From the NCBI RefSeq assembly GCF_040610475.1, contig NZ_JBEXMJ010000008.1, positions 271,176 through 335,175 of the forward strand: 64,000 nt of DNA, given 5' to 3'. A program made the translations under genes and the position numbers. Below the pieces are notes generated by a model. The model made no database searches and had not been told where the DNA came from. It saw only the letters and a list, made by a program, of their open reading frames with translations. Shown one piece after another: positions 38,913 through 47,017 of this stretch. Origin of the DNA: Actinopolymorpha sp. NPDC004070. Lineage in GTDB: Bacteria > Actinomycetota > Actinomycetes > Propionibacteriales > Actinopolymorphaceae. Positions within the stretch are counted from its first letter, which is position 1, and each line of letters opens with the position of its first letter.

Positions 38913-38926
38913 ATGAGCGCCGCTGA
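38657..38926 (+). CDS. Possible small ORF ahead of the antiporter gene
   Basis: An 89-residue reading frame with GTG start and GGAGG eight bases upstream. The protein contains two Cys near the N-terminus (MNRPCAVHG, ADTCTFVV) and a PTPPTP proline run, then Arg-rich sequence that overlaps the antiporter start. It matches no family I know. Composition could be explained by high GC alone, so only the ribosome site supports it. Confidence 0.25.
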   Translation: MNRPCAVHGVVAHPGRPVTGLRADTCTFVVSRHDHRAVTPPSPPTPPTPATTAAAACPPDRPRSHVGTLRGCRLHRDRRDSRGGRHERR

Positions 38927-40586
38927 GCTCAACGTCGTTCTCGCTGGCGCCATGCTGGTCCTGCTCGCCGCGACGGCCGCGGTCCGGCTGTCGGCGAAGG
39001 CCGGCCTGCCCACCCTGCTGGTCTACCTCGCGATCGGGCTGGTGATCGGCGAGGCCGGCCTCGGCCTTGAGTTCGAGGACGCCCAGCTCACCCAGAACCT
39101 CGGCCTCATCGCCCTCGCGCTCATCCTGGCCGAGGGCGGGCTCACCACCCGCTGGTCGGTGATCCGGCCGGTCGTCGGGCTGAGCGCGATCCTGGCCACC
39201 CTGGGCGTGGCGATCAGCGTCGCCGTCACCGCGTTCGTCGCGCACGCGGCCCTGAACTTCGACTGGCGTACGTCGATCCTGCTCGCCGCCGCGGTCGGGT
39301 CCACCGACGCGGCCGCGGTCTTCTCCGTACTCCGGCGGCTCCCGCTACCGGGCCGCCTCGGCGCGACCCTGGAGGCCGAGTCGGGGTTCAACGACCCGCC
39401 GGTGGTCATCCTGGTGACCCTGGTGGTCTCCGACGCCTGGAGCCAGGCCAACCCGGTCGTCGCGCTCGGTCAGGTGGGCTACCAGCTGGTCGTCGGGGTC
39501 CTTGTCGGCCTGGTCGTGGGCCGGGTCGCCCAGTGGGTGCTGTCCCGGAGCGCCCTGCCGGCCGCCGGCCTGTATCCCATCGCGACTCTCGCCATGGCGC
39601 TGCTCGCCTACGCCGGCGCCGGGATGGTCAACGCCAGCGGACTCCTCGCGGCGTACGTCACCGGGCTGTGGCTGGGCAACGCGCGGCTGCCCCACCGGCG
39701 GGCCACCCTGGGCTTCGCCGAGGGCACCGCCTGGCTGGCCCAGATCGGGTTGTTCGTCCTGCTCGGGCTGCTGGTCAGCCCGGCCCGGCTGCCCGCCGCC
39801 CTGGTGCCGGCACTGGTCGTCGGCGGCGCGCTGCTGTTGCTGGCCCGGCCGCTGACCGTGCTCCTCTGTACGACCGGCTTCCGGGTGCCGTGGCGCGAGA
39901 AGGTCTTCATGGCCTGGGCCGGGCTGCGGGGCGCGGTGCCGATCGTGGTGGCCACCATCCCGCTGAGCGCGGGTCTGCCCGCGGCCACCACGATCTTCGA
40001 CGTCGTCTTCGTCCTAGTGGTGGTCTTCACCCTGATCCAGGGACCGACGCTGCCGTTCCTCGCCCGGTGGCTGGGGATCGGGTCCGCCGGGCAGGCCCGG
40101 GACCTGACCGTGGAGTCGGCCCCGCTGGAGGAGGTGGGCGCCGAACTGCTCCAGGTCGGCGTACCCCCTGGGTCCCGTCTCGTCGGGGTCTACGTCGACG
40201 AGCTGCGGCTGCCCACCGGCGCGGCGGTCAGCCTGGTCGTCCGCACCGGCCGGGCGTTCGTGCCCACCGTCGACACCGTCGTCCGCGCCGGGGACCAGCT
40301 GCTGGTGGTCACCACCGAGAGCGCCCGCCCGCAGACCGAACGCCGGTTGCGAGCGGTGGGCAGGGCCGGGCGGCTCGCCCGGTGGTTCGGCGAACACGGC
40401 GACGACCCGCCGCCGGCCGCGAAGCCGACAGCCGATTCGGCAGCCAATGCGACAGCCGACCTCGCAGCCGACTCCGCGGCCCGCTCCCGGACGCCCTCGA
40501 CGTCGGGGCGTCTCGTGCGCCGGATCCACCCGCGGACCCACCGAGCGCGATCCATCCGCCCGCGAACCAGGACGGACATCTCATGA
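38913..40586 (+). CDS. CPA1-type potassium/proton antiporter with a C-terminal RCK/TrkA_C domain
   Basis: A 557-residue membrane protein. About twelve TM segments form the Na+/H+ exchanger fold, with the ESGFNDPPVVILV active-site motif and GLRGAVPIVVATIPL. Residues ~405-500 form a TrkA_C domain (ELLQVGVPPGSRLVGVYVDELRLPTGAAVSLVV...GDQLLVVTTE), as in NhaP2/CvrA-type K+/H+ antiporters where it senses ligand. The Ala/Asp-rich then basic tail is extra. ATG 38913 has GGAGG six bases upstream. Its stop overlaps the next gene's start (ATGA), so two transporters are co-translated. Confidence 0.9.
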   Translation: MSAAELNVVLAGAMLVLLAATAAVRLSAKAGLPTLLVYLAIGLVIGEAGLGLEFEDAQLTQNLGLIALALILAEGGLTTRWSVIRPVVGLSAILATLGVAISVAVTAFVAHAALNFDWRTSILLAAAVGSTDAAAVFSVLRRLPLPGRLGATLEAESGFNDPPVVILVTLVVSDAWSQANPVVALGQVGYQLVVGVLVGLVVGRVAQWVLSRSALPAAGLYPIATLAMALLAYAGAGMVNASGLLAAYVTGLWLGNARLPHRRATLGFAEGTAWLAQIGLFVLLGLLVSPARLPAALVPALVVGGALLLLARPLTVLLCTTGFRVPWREKVFMAWAGLRGAVPIVVATIPLSAGLPAATTIFDVVFVLVVVFTLIQGPTLPFLARWLGIGSAGQARDLTVESAPLEEVGAELLQVGVPPGSRLVGVYVDELRLPTGAAVSLVVRTGRAFVPTVDTVVRAGDQLLVVTTESARPQTERRLRAVGRAGRLARWFGEHGDDPPPAAKPTADSAANATADLAADSAARSRTPSTSGRLVRRIHPRTHRARSIRPRTRTDIS

Positions 40587-41881
40587 CCCTGACAGCAGTA
40601 CTCGCCGTGGGCATCTTCGTCCTCGCCTACGTGTTCATCGCCACCGAGAAGGTGCACCGGGTCACCGCGGCCCTCGCCGGCGCCGGCCTGATGGCACTGG
40701 CCGGCATCGTCGACGCCCACTCCGCGTTCTTCGCCGAGGAGACCGGCGTGGAGTGGAACGTCATCTTCCTGCTGCTCGGGATGATGATCATCGTCAGCAT
40801 CCTCAAGCAGACCGGGCTGTTCCAGTACCTCGCCATCTGGGCGGCGAAACGGGCCCGCGGGCGGCCGTACCGGCTGATGGTCATGCTCGTCCTGATCACC
40901 GCGGCGCTGTCGCCGTTCCTGGACAACGTGACCACGGTGCTGCTGATCGCTCCGGTCACGGTTTTGGTCTGCCGGCGGCTCGGCCTCCCGATCGCGCCGT
41001 ACCTCATCGCGGAGGCTCTGGCCTCCAACATCGGCGGTACCTCCACGCTCATCGGTGACCCGCCGAACATCATCATCGGCACCCGCGCCGGCCTGTCGTT
41101 CAACGACTTCCTGTTCAACCTCGCACCGATCGTGGTCGTGCTGGTCGGCGTGTTCGTGCTGATGTGCCGGTGGCTGTTCAGGGACGCGCTGGGCCGCCGG
41201 CCACAGCACACCGAGGATCTGATGGACCTCGACGAGCGGGAGGCGATCACCGACCCGAAGATGCTCCTCCGGTGCCTCGTCGTGCTGGCGGGCGTGGTGG
41301 TGGCGTTCGCGCTGCACTCGGTGTTCCACCTCGAGCCTTCCATCGTGGCGCTGCTCGGCGCCGGCGTGATGGTGGTGGTGTCCGGCACGTCCTCGCAGCA
41401 GTTCCTGGAGGAGGTGGAGTGGTCCACGCTCGTGTTCTTCATGGCGTTGTTCGTGCTGGTCGGCGGGCTGGTGCGCACCGGGGTGATCGAACGGCTCGGC
41501 GAGGCGGCGATCTCGGCGGTGGGCGGTGAGTACCTCCTCGCGGCGACCGCGCTGCTGTTCGGCTCGGCGGTCCTCGGCGCGTTCGTGGACAACATCCCTT
41601 ACGTCGCCACGATGGTGCCGATCGTGCAGGGCGTGGTGGACGCGGCGCCCGACCCCGAGCAGGGCACGGCCCTGTGGTGGGCGTTCGCGCTCGGCGCCGA
41701 CCTCGGCGGCAACGCGACCGCGGTCGCGGCCAGCGCCAACGTGGTGGTGCTCGGCATCGCCGCCCGCAACGGCGAACGCATCAGTTTCTGGGAGTTCACG
41801 AAGTACGGCGCGATCGTGACCGCGGTGACGGTGGCGATCGCCTGGCCCTACGTCTGGCTGCGCTACTTCGCCCTGGGCTGA
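40583..41881 (+). CDS. SLC13/ArsB-NhaD-type ion transporter
   Basis: A 432-residue permease of the IT superfamily with ~11 TM segments. The twin helical-hairpin motifs are FLDNVTTVLLIAPVTV in the first half and AFVDNIPYVATMVPIV in the second. EALASNIGGTSTLIGDPPNIIIG is the signature shared by NhaD Na+/H+ antiporters and ArsB-like pumps. The substrate cannot be decided between sodium, arsenite or an anion. No ArsR, ArsC or ArsA is nearby, which makes arsenic resistance less likely. It overlaps the antiporter stop and converges on the YihY gene with a 19-base overlap. Confidence 0.88.
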   Translation: MTLTAVLAVGIFVLAYVFIATEKVHRVTAALAGAGLMALAGIVDAHSAFFAEETGVEWNVIFLLLGMMIIVSILKQTGLFQYLAIWAAKRARGRPYRLMVMLVLITAALSPFLDNVTTVLLIAPVTVLVCRRLGLPIAPYLIAEALASNIGGTSTLIGDPPNIIIGTRAGLSFNDFLFNLAPIVVVLVGVFVLMCRWLFRDALGRRPQHTEDLMDLDEREAITDPKMLLRCLVVLAGVVVAFALHSVFHLEPSIVALLGAGVMVVVSGTSSQQFLEEVEWSTLVFFMALFVLVGGLVRTGVIERLGEAAISAVGGEYLLAATALLFGSAVLGAFVDNIPYVATMVPIVQGVVDAAPDPEQGTALWWAFALGADLGGNATAVAASANVVVLGIAARNGERISFWEFTKYGAIVTAVTVAIAWPYVWLRYFALG

Positions 41882-42915
41882 TCGGGCACGTCGTCGGCAA
41901 CATCGTCGGGATTGCGCGCCTGCAGCGGGTGTTCCCCGAGCGTCACGCCGGGCAGGACCTCGGTCGGGTGCGGCGTCTCCTCCCGCGGAGCCTCCATCCC
42001 GTCCGCCACCCGGCGCCGGGCCTCGCCGCGGCGTTCCAGATGGGCATGCAGTGTCGCGTTGAACGCCGCACCCACCAGGAGCGAGATCACCACGACGTAC
42101 AACCACAGCAACACCACGATCGGCGCGGCCAGCGGACCGTAGATCGAGGTGCCGCCGATCGTCTTGGTGAGGGTGGTGCGCAGCACCCAGCCACCGGCGA
42201 GCCACATCACCATCGCCACCGCGGCGCCGCCGAAGTCGTGCCGCCAGGGGGTCCGCTCCGGCAGCGCCAGGTGGTAGAGCGTGGCGAGGAAACCGGTGGA
42301 GGCCACCACCACGACCGGCCAGTACAGCGAGACCAGGAACTGCAGGCGTGAAGGCAGGAACGAGTCGACCAGGGTCGGGCCGGCCAGCACCAGCGGGATG
42401 ATCACGATCCCGATCGCCAGGGCAACGACGTACATCGAGAACGACAGCACCCGGGTCCGGACGATGCCGCGCCGGCCACCGAAGCCGTACATGATCGTGA
42501 TCGTGTCGATGAGGACGTTCAGTGCCCGCGAGCCCGACCACAGGGCGAGGACGAACCCGATCGAGATGACGTCGGCGCGGCCGCGGTCGAGGACGGCGTT
42601 CAGCGTGGGAACGATCACCCGCTGGACGCTGTCCTCGGTGAGCGCGCCGCGGGCGATGTCGACCAGTTGGCCCTTGACGTCGCCGATGGCCTCCGGGCCG
42701 AAGCCACCCACGACATAGCCGACGGAACCGGCGAGCCCGAACACCAGGGGCGGAAGGGACAGGATGGCGAAGAACGCGCCCTCGGCCGCCAGACCGGTGA
42801 CGCGGTAGCGCAGGCAGGTCGCGATCGTCCCCCGGACCAGGCGCCACGCGAGCGTCCGGCGGACCCGGCGACGGATCCTGACCACTCTTCGCGCCCCCAC
42901 GGGTCCGGCCCTCAT
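41863..42915 (-). CDS. YihY/virulence factor BrkB-family membrane protein
   Basis: A 350-residue membrane protein. About six TM segments follow a basic N-terminus: GLAAEGAFFAILSLPPLVFGLAGSVGYV, IVPTLNAVL, VLALWSGSRALNVLIDTITIMYG, VVALAIGIVIIPLVLAG, and IYGPLAAPIVVLLWLYVVVISLLVGAAFNATL. The last two motifs are diagnostic of YihY/BrkB. The C-terminal ~50 residues are hydrophilic. I take the ATG at 42915, which leaves just 18 bases to the divergent aidB start; a slightly later GTG is possible. Function unknown; it was once misannotated as RNase BN. Confidence 0.88.
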   Translation of the reverse strand: MRAGPVGARRVVRIRRRVRRTLAWRLVRGTIATCLRYRVTGLAAEGAFFAILSLPPLVFGLAGSVGYVVGGFGPEAIGDVKGQLVDIARGALTEDSVQRVIVPTLNAVLDRGRADVISIGFVLALWSGSRALNVLIDTITIMYGFGGRRGIVRTRVLSFSMYVVALAIGIVIIPLVLAGPTLVDSFLPSRLQFLVSLYWPVVVVASTGFLATLYHLALPERTPWRHDFGGAAVAMVMWLAGGWVLRTTLTKTIGGTSIYGPLAAPIVVLLWLYVVVISLLVGAAFNATLHAHLERRGEARRRVADGMEAPREETPHPTEVLPGVTLGEHPLQARNPDDVADDVPDQPRAK

Positions 42916-42933
42916 GAGGCATACGGTAACGAC

Positions 42934-44595
42934 ATGAACCCAACGGGCCGGTTCGCCACCCACACGGTGGCCAACCAGCCGCCGCCACTGGCACCGTACG
43001 ACGCGCTCGCCGCCGACCAGGCGCTGGGTGAGGCGCTCGCCCGCTGGGGCCGGCCCGACCTGGCAGCCGACGGCGGGCGGCTCGCCGAGATCGGTGCGCT
43101 GACCGGGTCCGAGCAGGCCCGGGAGTGGGCGTTCGACGCCCATCGGCACCCGCCGCGCCTGGTCACCCACGACCGCTACGGCGAACGCGCCGACGAGGTG
43201 GAGTTCCACCCCTCCTGGCACCACCTGCTCGGCCGGGCGGTCGGCTGGGGACTGCACGGGGCGGCCTGGACCAGCGGCGAGGCCACGCCCCACCTGGCCC
43301 GGGCGGCCGGCTTCTACCTGTGGAGCCAGGCCGAGGCCGGGCACGGCTGCCCGGTGTCGATGACCTACGCCGCGGTGCCGGCCCTGCGCGCGGAGGAGTC
43401 CCTGTCCGCCGGGTGGACGCCGCTGCTGTGCTCCACCGCGTACGACCCGGGGCTGCGGCCGGCGCCCGGGAAGCGGGGTGCGCTGGCCGGGATGGCGATG
43501 ACGGAGAAGCAGGGCGGGTCGGACGTACGTTCCAACACCACGCGGGCGGAGCCCACCGGCGCCGGCGGTGAGTACGCCCTGACCGGGCACAAGTGGTTCT
43601 GCTCGGCGCCGATGAGCGACGTGTTCCTCGTGCTGGCCCAGGCGCCCGGCGGGCTCACCTGCTTCGTGCTGCCGCGGGTGCTGCCCGACGGTATCCGCAA
43701 CGCCGTCCGGCTGGTACGGCTGAAGGACAAGCTCGGCAACCGGTCCAACGCCTCCGCCGAGGTGGAGTTCGAAGGAGCACTGGCGAGCCGCCTCGGGCCG
43801 GAGGGGCGCGGCGTGGCGACGATCCTGTCGATGGTGAACGCCACCCGGCTGGACTGCGTACTCGGCTCGGCCGCCCTGATGCGCCGGGCGGTCGGCGAGG
43901 CGATCTGGCACGCCGCCCACCGGTGGGCGTTCGGCCGCCCCCTCGCCGGCCAGCCCGCGATGGCGAACGTGCTCGCCGACCTGGCGCTGGAGCAGGAGGC
44001 CGCGACCACGCTGGCGATGCGGCTCGCGGCGGCGACGGACGCGGCGGCCACCGACCCGGGCGAGCGGGCGCTGCTGCGGATCGCGTTGCCGGCGGCGAAG
44101 TACTACGTGTGCAAGCGAGCCTCGGCGGTGGCCGCCGAGGCGCTGGAATGCCTGGGCGGCAACGGGTACGTCGAGGAGTCCGGGATGCCGATGCTGTTCC
44201 GGGAGTCCCCGCTGAACTCGATCTGGGAGGGCGCGAGCTCGGTCCAGGCCCTCGACGTACTCCGGGCGCTGCGCCGAGAACCCGACGCACTGACCGCCTG
44301 GCTGGGCGAGATCGCGCCCGTCCGCGGCGCCGACCCGCGCCTGGACCGGGCAGTGGAGGACCTGCTGACCTCGCTCGCCGACCTGTCCGAGCCGGAGTAC
44401 GCCGCCCGCCGCCTGGCCGAGCGGATCGCGGTGGTGTTCCAGGGCGCGCTGTTGGTGAGGTACGCCCCGGCCGAGGTGGCCGACGCGTTCTGCGCCTCCC
44501 GGCTGGGCCCGGCCGGGTGCGCGACGTTCGGCACGCTCCCCCGCGGAACCGGCGCGGCGGCGATCATCGACCGCGCCGCGCCTGCCGCGCTCTAA
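42934..44595 (+). CDS. aidB: AidB-type acyl-CoA dehydrogenase-like flavoprotein
   Basis: A 553-residue FAD protein, the AidB family length and longer than ordinary acyl-CoA dehydrogenases. It tracks E. coli AidB closely in remembered motifs: THTVANQPPPL, GMAMTEKQGGSDVRSNTTRAE, GHKWFCSAPMSD, RLKDKLGNRSNASAEVEFEG, RLDCVLGSAALMRRA, EALECLGGNGYVEESGMPMLFRE and NSIWEGASS. AidB is induced by alkylating agents and binds DNA through its C-terminus; its substrate is unsettled. No ada or alkB is present in the window. Confidence 0.93.
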   Translation: MNPTGRFATHTVANQPPPLAPYDALAADQALGEALARWGRPDLAADGGRLAEIGALTGSEQAREWAFDAHRHPPRLVTHDRYGERADEVEFHPSWHHLLGRAVGWGLHGAAWTSGEATPHLARAAGFYLWSQAEAGHGCPVSMTYAAVPALRAEESLSAGWTPLLCSTAYDPGLRPAPGKRGALAGMAMTEKQGGSDVRSNTTRAEPTGAGGEYALTGHKWFCSAPMSDVFLVLAQAPGGLTCFVLPRVLPDGIRNAVRLVRLKDKLGNRSNASAEVEFEGALASRLGPEGRGVATILSMVNATRLDCVLGSAALMRRAVGEAIWHAAHRWAFGRPLAGQPAMANVLADLALEQEAATTLAMRLAAATDAAATDPGERALLRIALPAAKYYVCKRASAVAAEALECLGGNGYVEESGMPMLFRESPLNSIWEGASSVQALDVLRALRREPDALTAWLGEIAPVRGADPRLDRAVEDLLTSLADLSEPEYAARRLAERIAVVFQGALLVRYAPAEVADAFCASRLGPAGCATFGTLPRGTGAAAIIDRAAPAAL

Positions 44596-44604
44596 GGGCC
44601 CAAT

Positions 44605-44788
44605 TGATGCAATTGATGCGGCGCGGGCGAGGTCCGGCTTACCGGAGAAGTGGTGGTACATGCTGCCCTGGCCGGGCGCCCGACCGCTGCTGGATCGCCT
44701 TGGGGCTGGTGCCGATGTAGCCGCGCTCCCACACGAGCTCCTGGGCGCTCTCGATCAGCCGGTCCGCACTCGCCGCGCCCGGCAGCAT
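44605..44788 (-). pseudogene. Remnant of a TetR-family regulator (DNA-binding domain only, frameshifted)
   Basis: From ATG 44788 the minus strand encodes SADRLIESAQELVWERG and GYIGTSPKAIQQRSGA, the first helices of a TetR DNA-binding domain. Near 44671-44681 an extra C in a GC run shifts the frame. In the next frame the domain continues as GQGSMYHHFSGKPDLARAA, the classic recognition helix region. Similarity then ends around 44610, close to the aidB stop, so the ~130-residue ligand-binding domain is absent. A duplicated AATTGATGC lies at the broken end. I call it a relic, though a sequencing error could explain the frameshift alone. Confidence 0.75.
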
Positions 44789-44803
44789 ACGTACTGGTAG
44801 GTA
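44788..44803. promoter_or_regulatory. Palindromic operator abutting the TetR relic
   Basis: On the minus strand this reads TACcTACcaGTAcGTA, an inverted repeat TACNTAC-N2-GTANGTA whose last base touches the start codon of the TetR relic. This is the normal layout of a self-regulated TetR operator. Confidence 0.6.
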
Positions 44804-44870
44804 CAGAGTCCAGATCGGTGGCCGGAAGGCTCCAGACCGGCGACCGGACGCCGAACGGCCGTGCCGATTT

Positions 44871-44886
44871 CGAGACAATCGTCTCG
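44871..44886. promoter_or_regulatory. Perfect palindrome upstream of the sirA leader
   Basis: CGAGAC-AATC-GTCTCG is a perfect six-base inverted repeat with a four-base spacer, 55 bases before the leader-peptide start. It is a candidate operator for a sulfur-responsive or local regulator. The regulator is unknown. Confidence 0.45.
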
Positions 44887-44940
44887 GATACCGGTCACGC
44901 TGGTTGCCTGGTGAGGTCTCGATCACGCAGGCTGGTGCCC

Positions 44941-45030
44941 ATGAATGCGCCCGTCTGCCCGTTGCTCGTCGGACGGCGCCATCTCGATTTCGGCCGAATG
45001 CGCAGCATGCTCTGTCGCCGGGCGCGCTGA
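44941..45030 (+). CDS. Cysteine-containing leader peptide of the sulfite-assimilation operon
   Basis: A 29-residue ORF beginning MNAPVCPLL and continuing VGRRHLDFGRMRSMLCRRAR. The RRHxDxxRxxSxxCRR pattern matches the short putative leader peptides annotated ahead of sulfur genes in many actinomycetes. It has two Cys codons, one six residues from the start and one four before the end. Translation pausing at the late Cys codon could govern the downstream hairpin (45067-45104). It lies 134 bases before sirA on the same strand. The upstream ribosome site is weak. Confidence 0.75.
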   Translation: MNAPVCPLLVGRRHLDFGRMRSMLCRRAR

Positions 45031-45066
45031 CGCGCCCCGCTCCCGGCCGCACTCGACACTTCTGCC

Positions 45067-45104
45067 GGTGGCCATCTCGGGCGCCCCGGTCGCGCCGATC
45101 CACC
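45067..45104 (+). promoter_or_regulatory. Candidate attenuator hairpin between leader peptide and sirA
   Basis: GGTGG pairs with CCACC, and within it GGCGC pairs with GCGCC around a seven-base loop. It starts 37 bases after the leader stop and ends 60 bases before sirA. A T-run is lacking, so it would act through Rho or as a translation block rather than as a classical terminator. Confidence 0.4.
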
Positions 45105-45164
45105 GCCAGACCTGCTTCCTGTCACACCTGTCCGTGACCTGCTCTCCAGCGAGGATCGCACTCC

Positions 45165-46874
45165 ATGGCTATTGCGCCCCAGGCCGTCGACCGCACCGCC
45201 GAACGCCGTGCCGCCGCTCCCAGAAAGCCGCGCCCCAAGCGTGGTGAGGGCCAGTGGGCGCTCGGCTACCGCGAGCCCCTGAACAAGAACGAGCAGCTGA
45301 AGAAGGACGACGACGCGCTGAACGTCCGGGCGCGGATCGAGAACATCTACGCCAAGCGCGGCTTCGACTCCATCGACCCCTCCGACCTGCGCGGGCGGTT
45401 CCGCTGGTGGGGCCTCTACACCCAGCGCAAGCCCGGGATCGACGGCGGCCGCACGGCCACGCTGGAGCCGGAGGAGCTCGACGACGAGTACTTCATGCTC
45501 CGGGTGCGCATCGACGGCGGCCAGCTCACCGTCGCCCAGCTGCGGGCCATCGCCGACGTCTCCTCGACGTACGGCAGGGACTCCGCCGACATCACCGACC
45601 GGCAGAACATCCAGCTGCACTGGATCCGGATCGAGGACGTCCCGGCGATCTGGGAACGCCTGGAGTCGGTAGGCCTGCAGACCCAGGAGGCGTGCGGCGA
45701 CTGCCCGCGGGTGATCATCGCCAGCCCGGTCGCCGGGATCGCCGCCGACGAGATCATCGACCCCACCCCCGCGGTGGAGGAGATCGCCCGCCGCTACATC
45801 GGCAGCCCGGAGTTCTCCAACCTGCCGCGCAAGTACAAGACCGCGCTCACCGGCCACCCGAACCACGACGTCGCGCCGGAGATCAACGACATCGCGTTCG
45901 TCGGCGTGGAGCACCCCGAGCACGGCCCCGGCTTCGACGTCTGGGTCGGCGGCGGGCTGTCCACCAACCCGATGCTGGCCGAGCGCCTCGGCACGTGGGT
46001 GCCGCGCGAGGAGGTGGCCGAGGTCTGGTGGGCGGTCACCAGCGTCTTCCGCGACTACGGCTACCGGCGGCTGCGGCACCGCGCGCGGATCAAGTTCCTG
46101 ATGGCCGACTGGGGTCCGGAGAAGTTCCGCCAGGTGGTCGAGGACGAGTACCTCAAGCGAAAGCTGGTCGACGGCCCCGCGCCCGCCATCCCCGCCGTAC
46201 CCGGTGACCACGTGGGCGTGCACCGGCAGCGCGACGGGAAGTTCTTCCTCGGCCTGGCCCCCGTCGCCGGCCGGGTCTCGGGCACCCTGCTCGGCAAGTT
46301 CGCCGATGTGGTCGAGGCGCACGGCAGTGACCGCGTACGCACCACACCGCACCAGAAGCTGCTCGTCCTCGACGTCGAGGAGGACCGCGTCGAGTCCGCG
46401 GTGGCGGCACTCGCCGACCTCGGCCTGCACGCCCGACCCTCCGCGTGGCGGCGCAACACCATGGCCTGCACCGGCATCGAGTACTGCAAGCTCGCCATCG
46501 TCGAGACCAAGCAGCGCGCGCACGACCTGATCGACGAGCTCGAACGCCGGATCCCCGAGCTCGACGTCCCGGTCACCGTCAACATCAACGGCTGCCCCAA
46601 CTCCTGTGCCCGGATCCAGGTGGCCGACATCGGCCTGAAGGGACAGATCGTCCTGGACTCGGACGGGAATCAGGTCGAGGGCTACCAGGTTCACCTCGGT
46701 GGCGGGCTTGGACTGGACGCGGGCTTCGGGCGCAAGCTGCGCGGCCTGAAGGTCACCTCCGCCGAGTTGCCCGACTACATCGAACGCGTCGTACGGCACT
46801 ACCTCGACCAGCGCGAGCCACAGGAGCGGTTCGCGCAGTGGGTCACCCGAGCTCCGCAGGAGGCCTTGGCATGA
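45165..46874 (+). CDS. sirA: Ferredoxin-dependent sulfite reductase (SirA type)
   Basis: Six-electron reduction of sulfite to sulfide using siroheme and a [4Fe-4S] cluster. It has 569 residues with two ferrodoxin-like/siroheme repeats. Cluster and siroheme ligands are in NTMACTGIEYCKLAI and NGCPNSCARIQ. WWGLYTQRK and EACGDCPR hold the Tyr and Cys that are cross-linked in the mycobacterial enzyme. Distinguishing it from nitrite reductase rests on context: cysH, cysG and a chelatase follow. ATG 45165 with GAGGA upstream; stop overlaps the next start. Confidence 0.94.
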   Translation: MAIAPQAVDRTAERRAAAPRKPRPKRGEGQWALGYREPLNKNEQLKKDDDALNVRARIENIYAKRGFDSIDPSDLRGRFRWWGLYTQRKPGIDGGRTATLEPEELDDEYFMLRVRIDGGQLTVAQLRAIADVSSTYGRDSADITDRQNIQLHWIRIEDVPAIWERLESVGLQTQEACGDCPRVIIASPVAGIAADEIIDPTPAVEEIARRYIGSPEFSNLPRKYKTALTGHPNHDVAPEINDIAFVGVEHPEHGPGFDVWVGGGLSTNPMLAERLGTWVPREEVAEVWWAVTSVFRDYGYRRLRHRARIKFLMADWGPEKFRQVVEDEYLKRKLVDGPAPAIPAVPGDHVGVHRQRDGKFFLGLAPVAGRVSGTLLGKFADVVEAHGSDRVRTTPHQKLLVLDVEEDRVESAVAALADLGLHARPSAWRRNTMACTGIEYCKLAIVETKQRAHDLIDELERRIPELDVPVTVNINGCPNSCARIQVADIGLKGQIVLDSDGNQVEGYQVHLGGGLGLDAGFGRKLRGLKVTSAELPDYIERVVRHYLDQREPQERFAQWVTRAPQEALA

Positions 46875-47017
46875 CCGAACGCGCGACACCGTTCTACTGC
46901 CCGTACTGCGCCGAGGAGGACCTGCGGCCCGTCGAGGAGCCGCACGGCGCCTGGGAGTGCCGCGGGTGCACTCGGGTCTTCTCAGTGAAGTACGTCGGGA
47001 CGAAGGTGCGCCCATGA
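46871..47017 (+). CDS. Small zinc-ribbon protein between sirA and cysH
   Basis: A 48-residue protein with two CxxC knuckles (YCPYCAEEDL and WECRGCTRVF), a compact zinc-ribbon or rubredoxin-like fold. Its ATG overlaps the sirA stop and its stop overlaps the cysH start (ATGA both times), so it is firmly part of the operon. Homologous small ORFs occur at this place in other actinomycetes as I recall. A role as an electron-transfer or assembly partner is a guess. Confidence 0.88.
   Translation: MTERATPFYCPYCAEEDLRPVEEPHGAWECRGCTRVFSVKYVGTKVRP

Noticed and set aside
40583..41881. Arsenic-resistance pump
   Set aside because: The fold is shared by NhaD and ArsB; no arsR, arsC or arsA gene is nearby, so a specific arsenic role is not supported.
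41863..44661. A continuous 932-codon minus-strand frame running from the TetR relic through the whole of aidB into YihY
   Set aside because: Only its two ends show protein-family character. The middle is antisense to a clear aidB and is open merely because stop codons are rare at this GC content.
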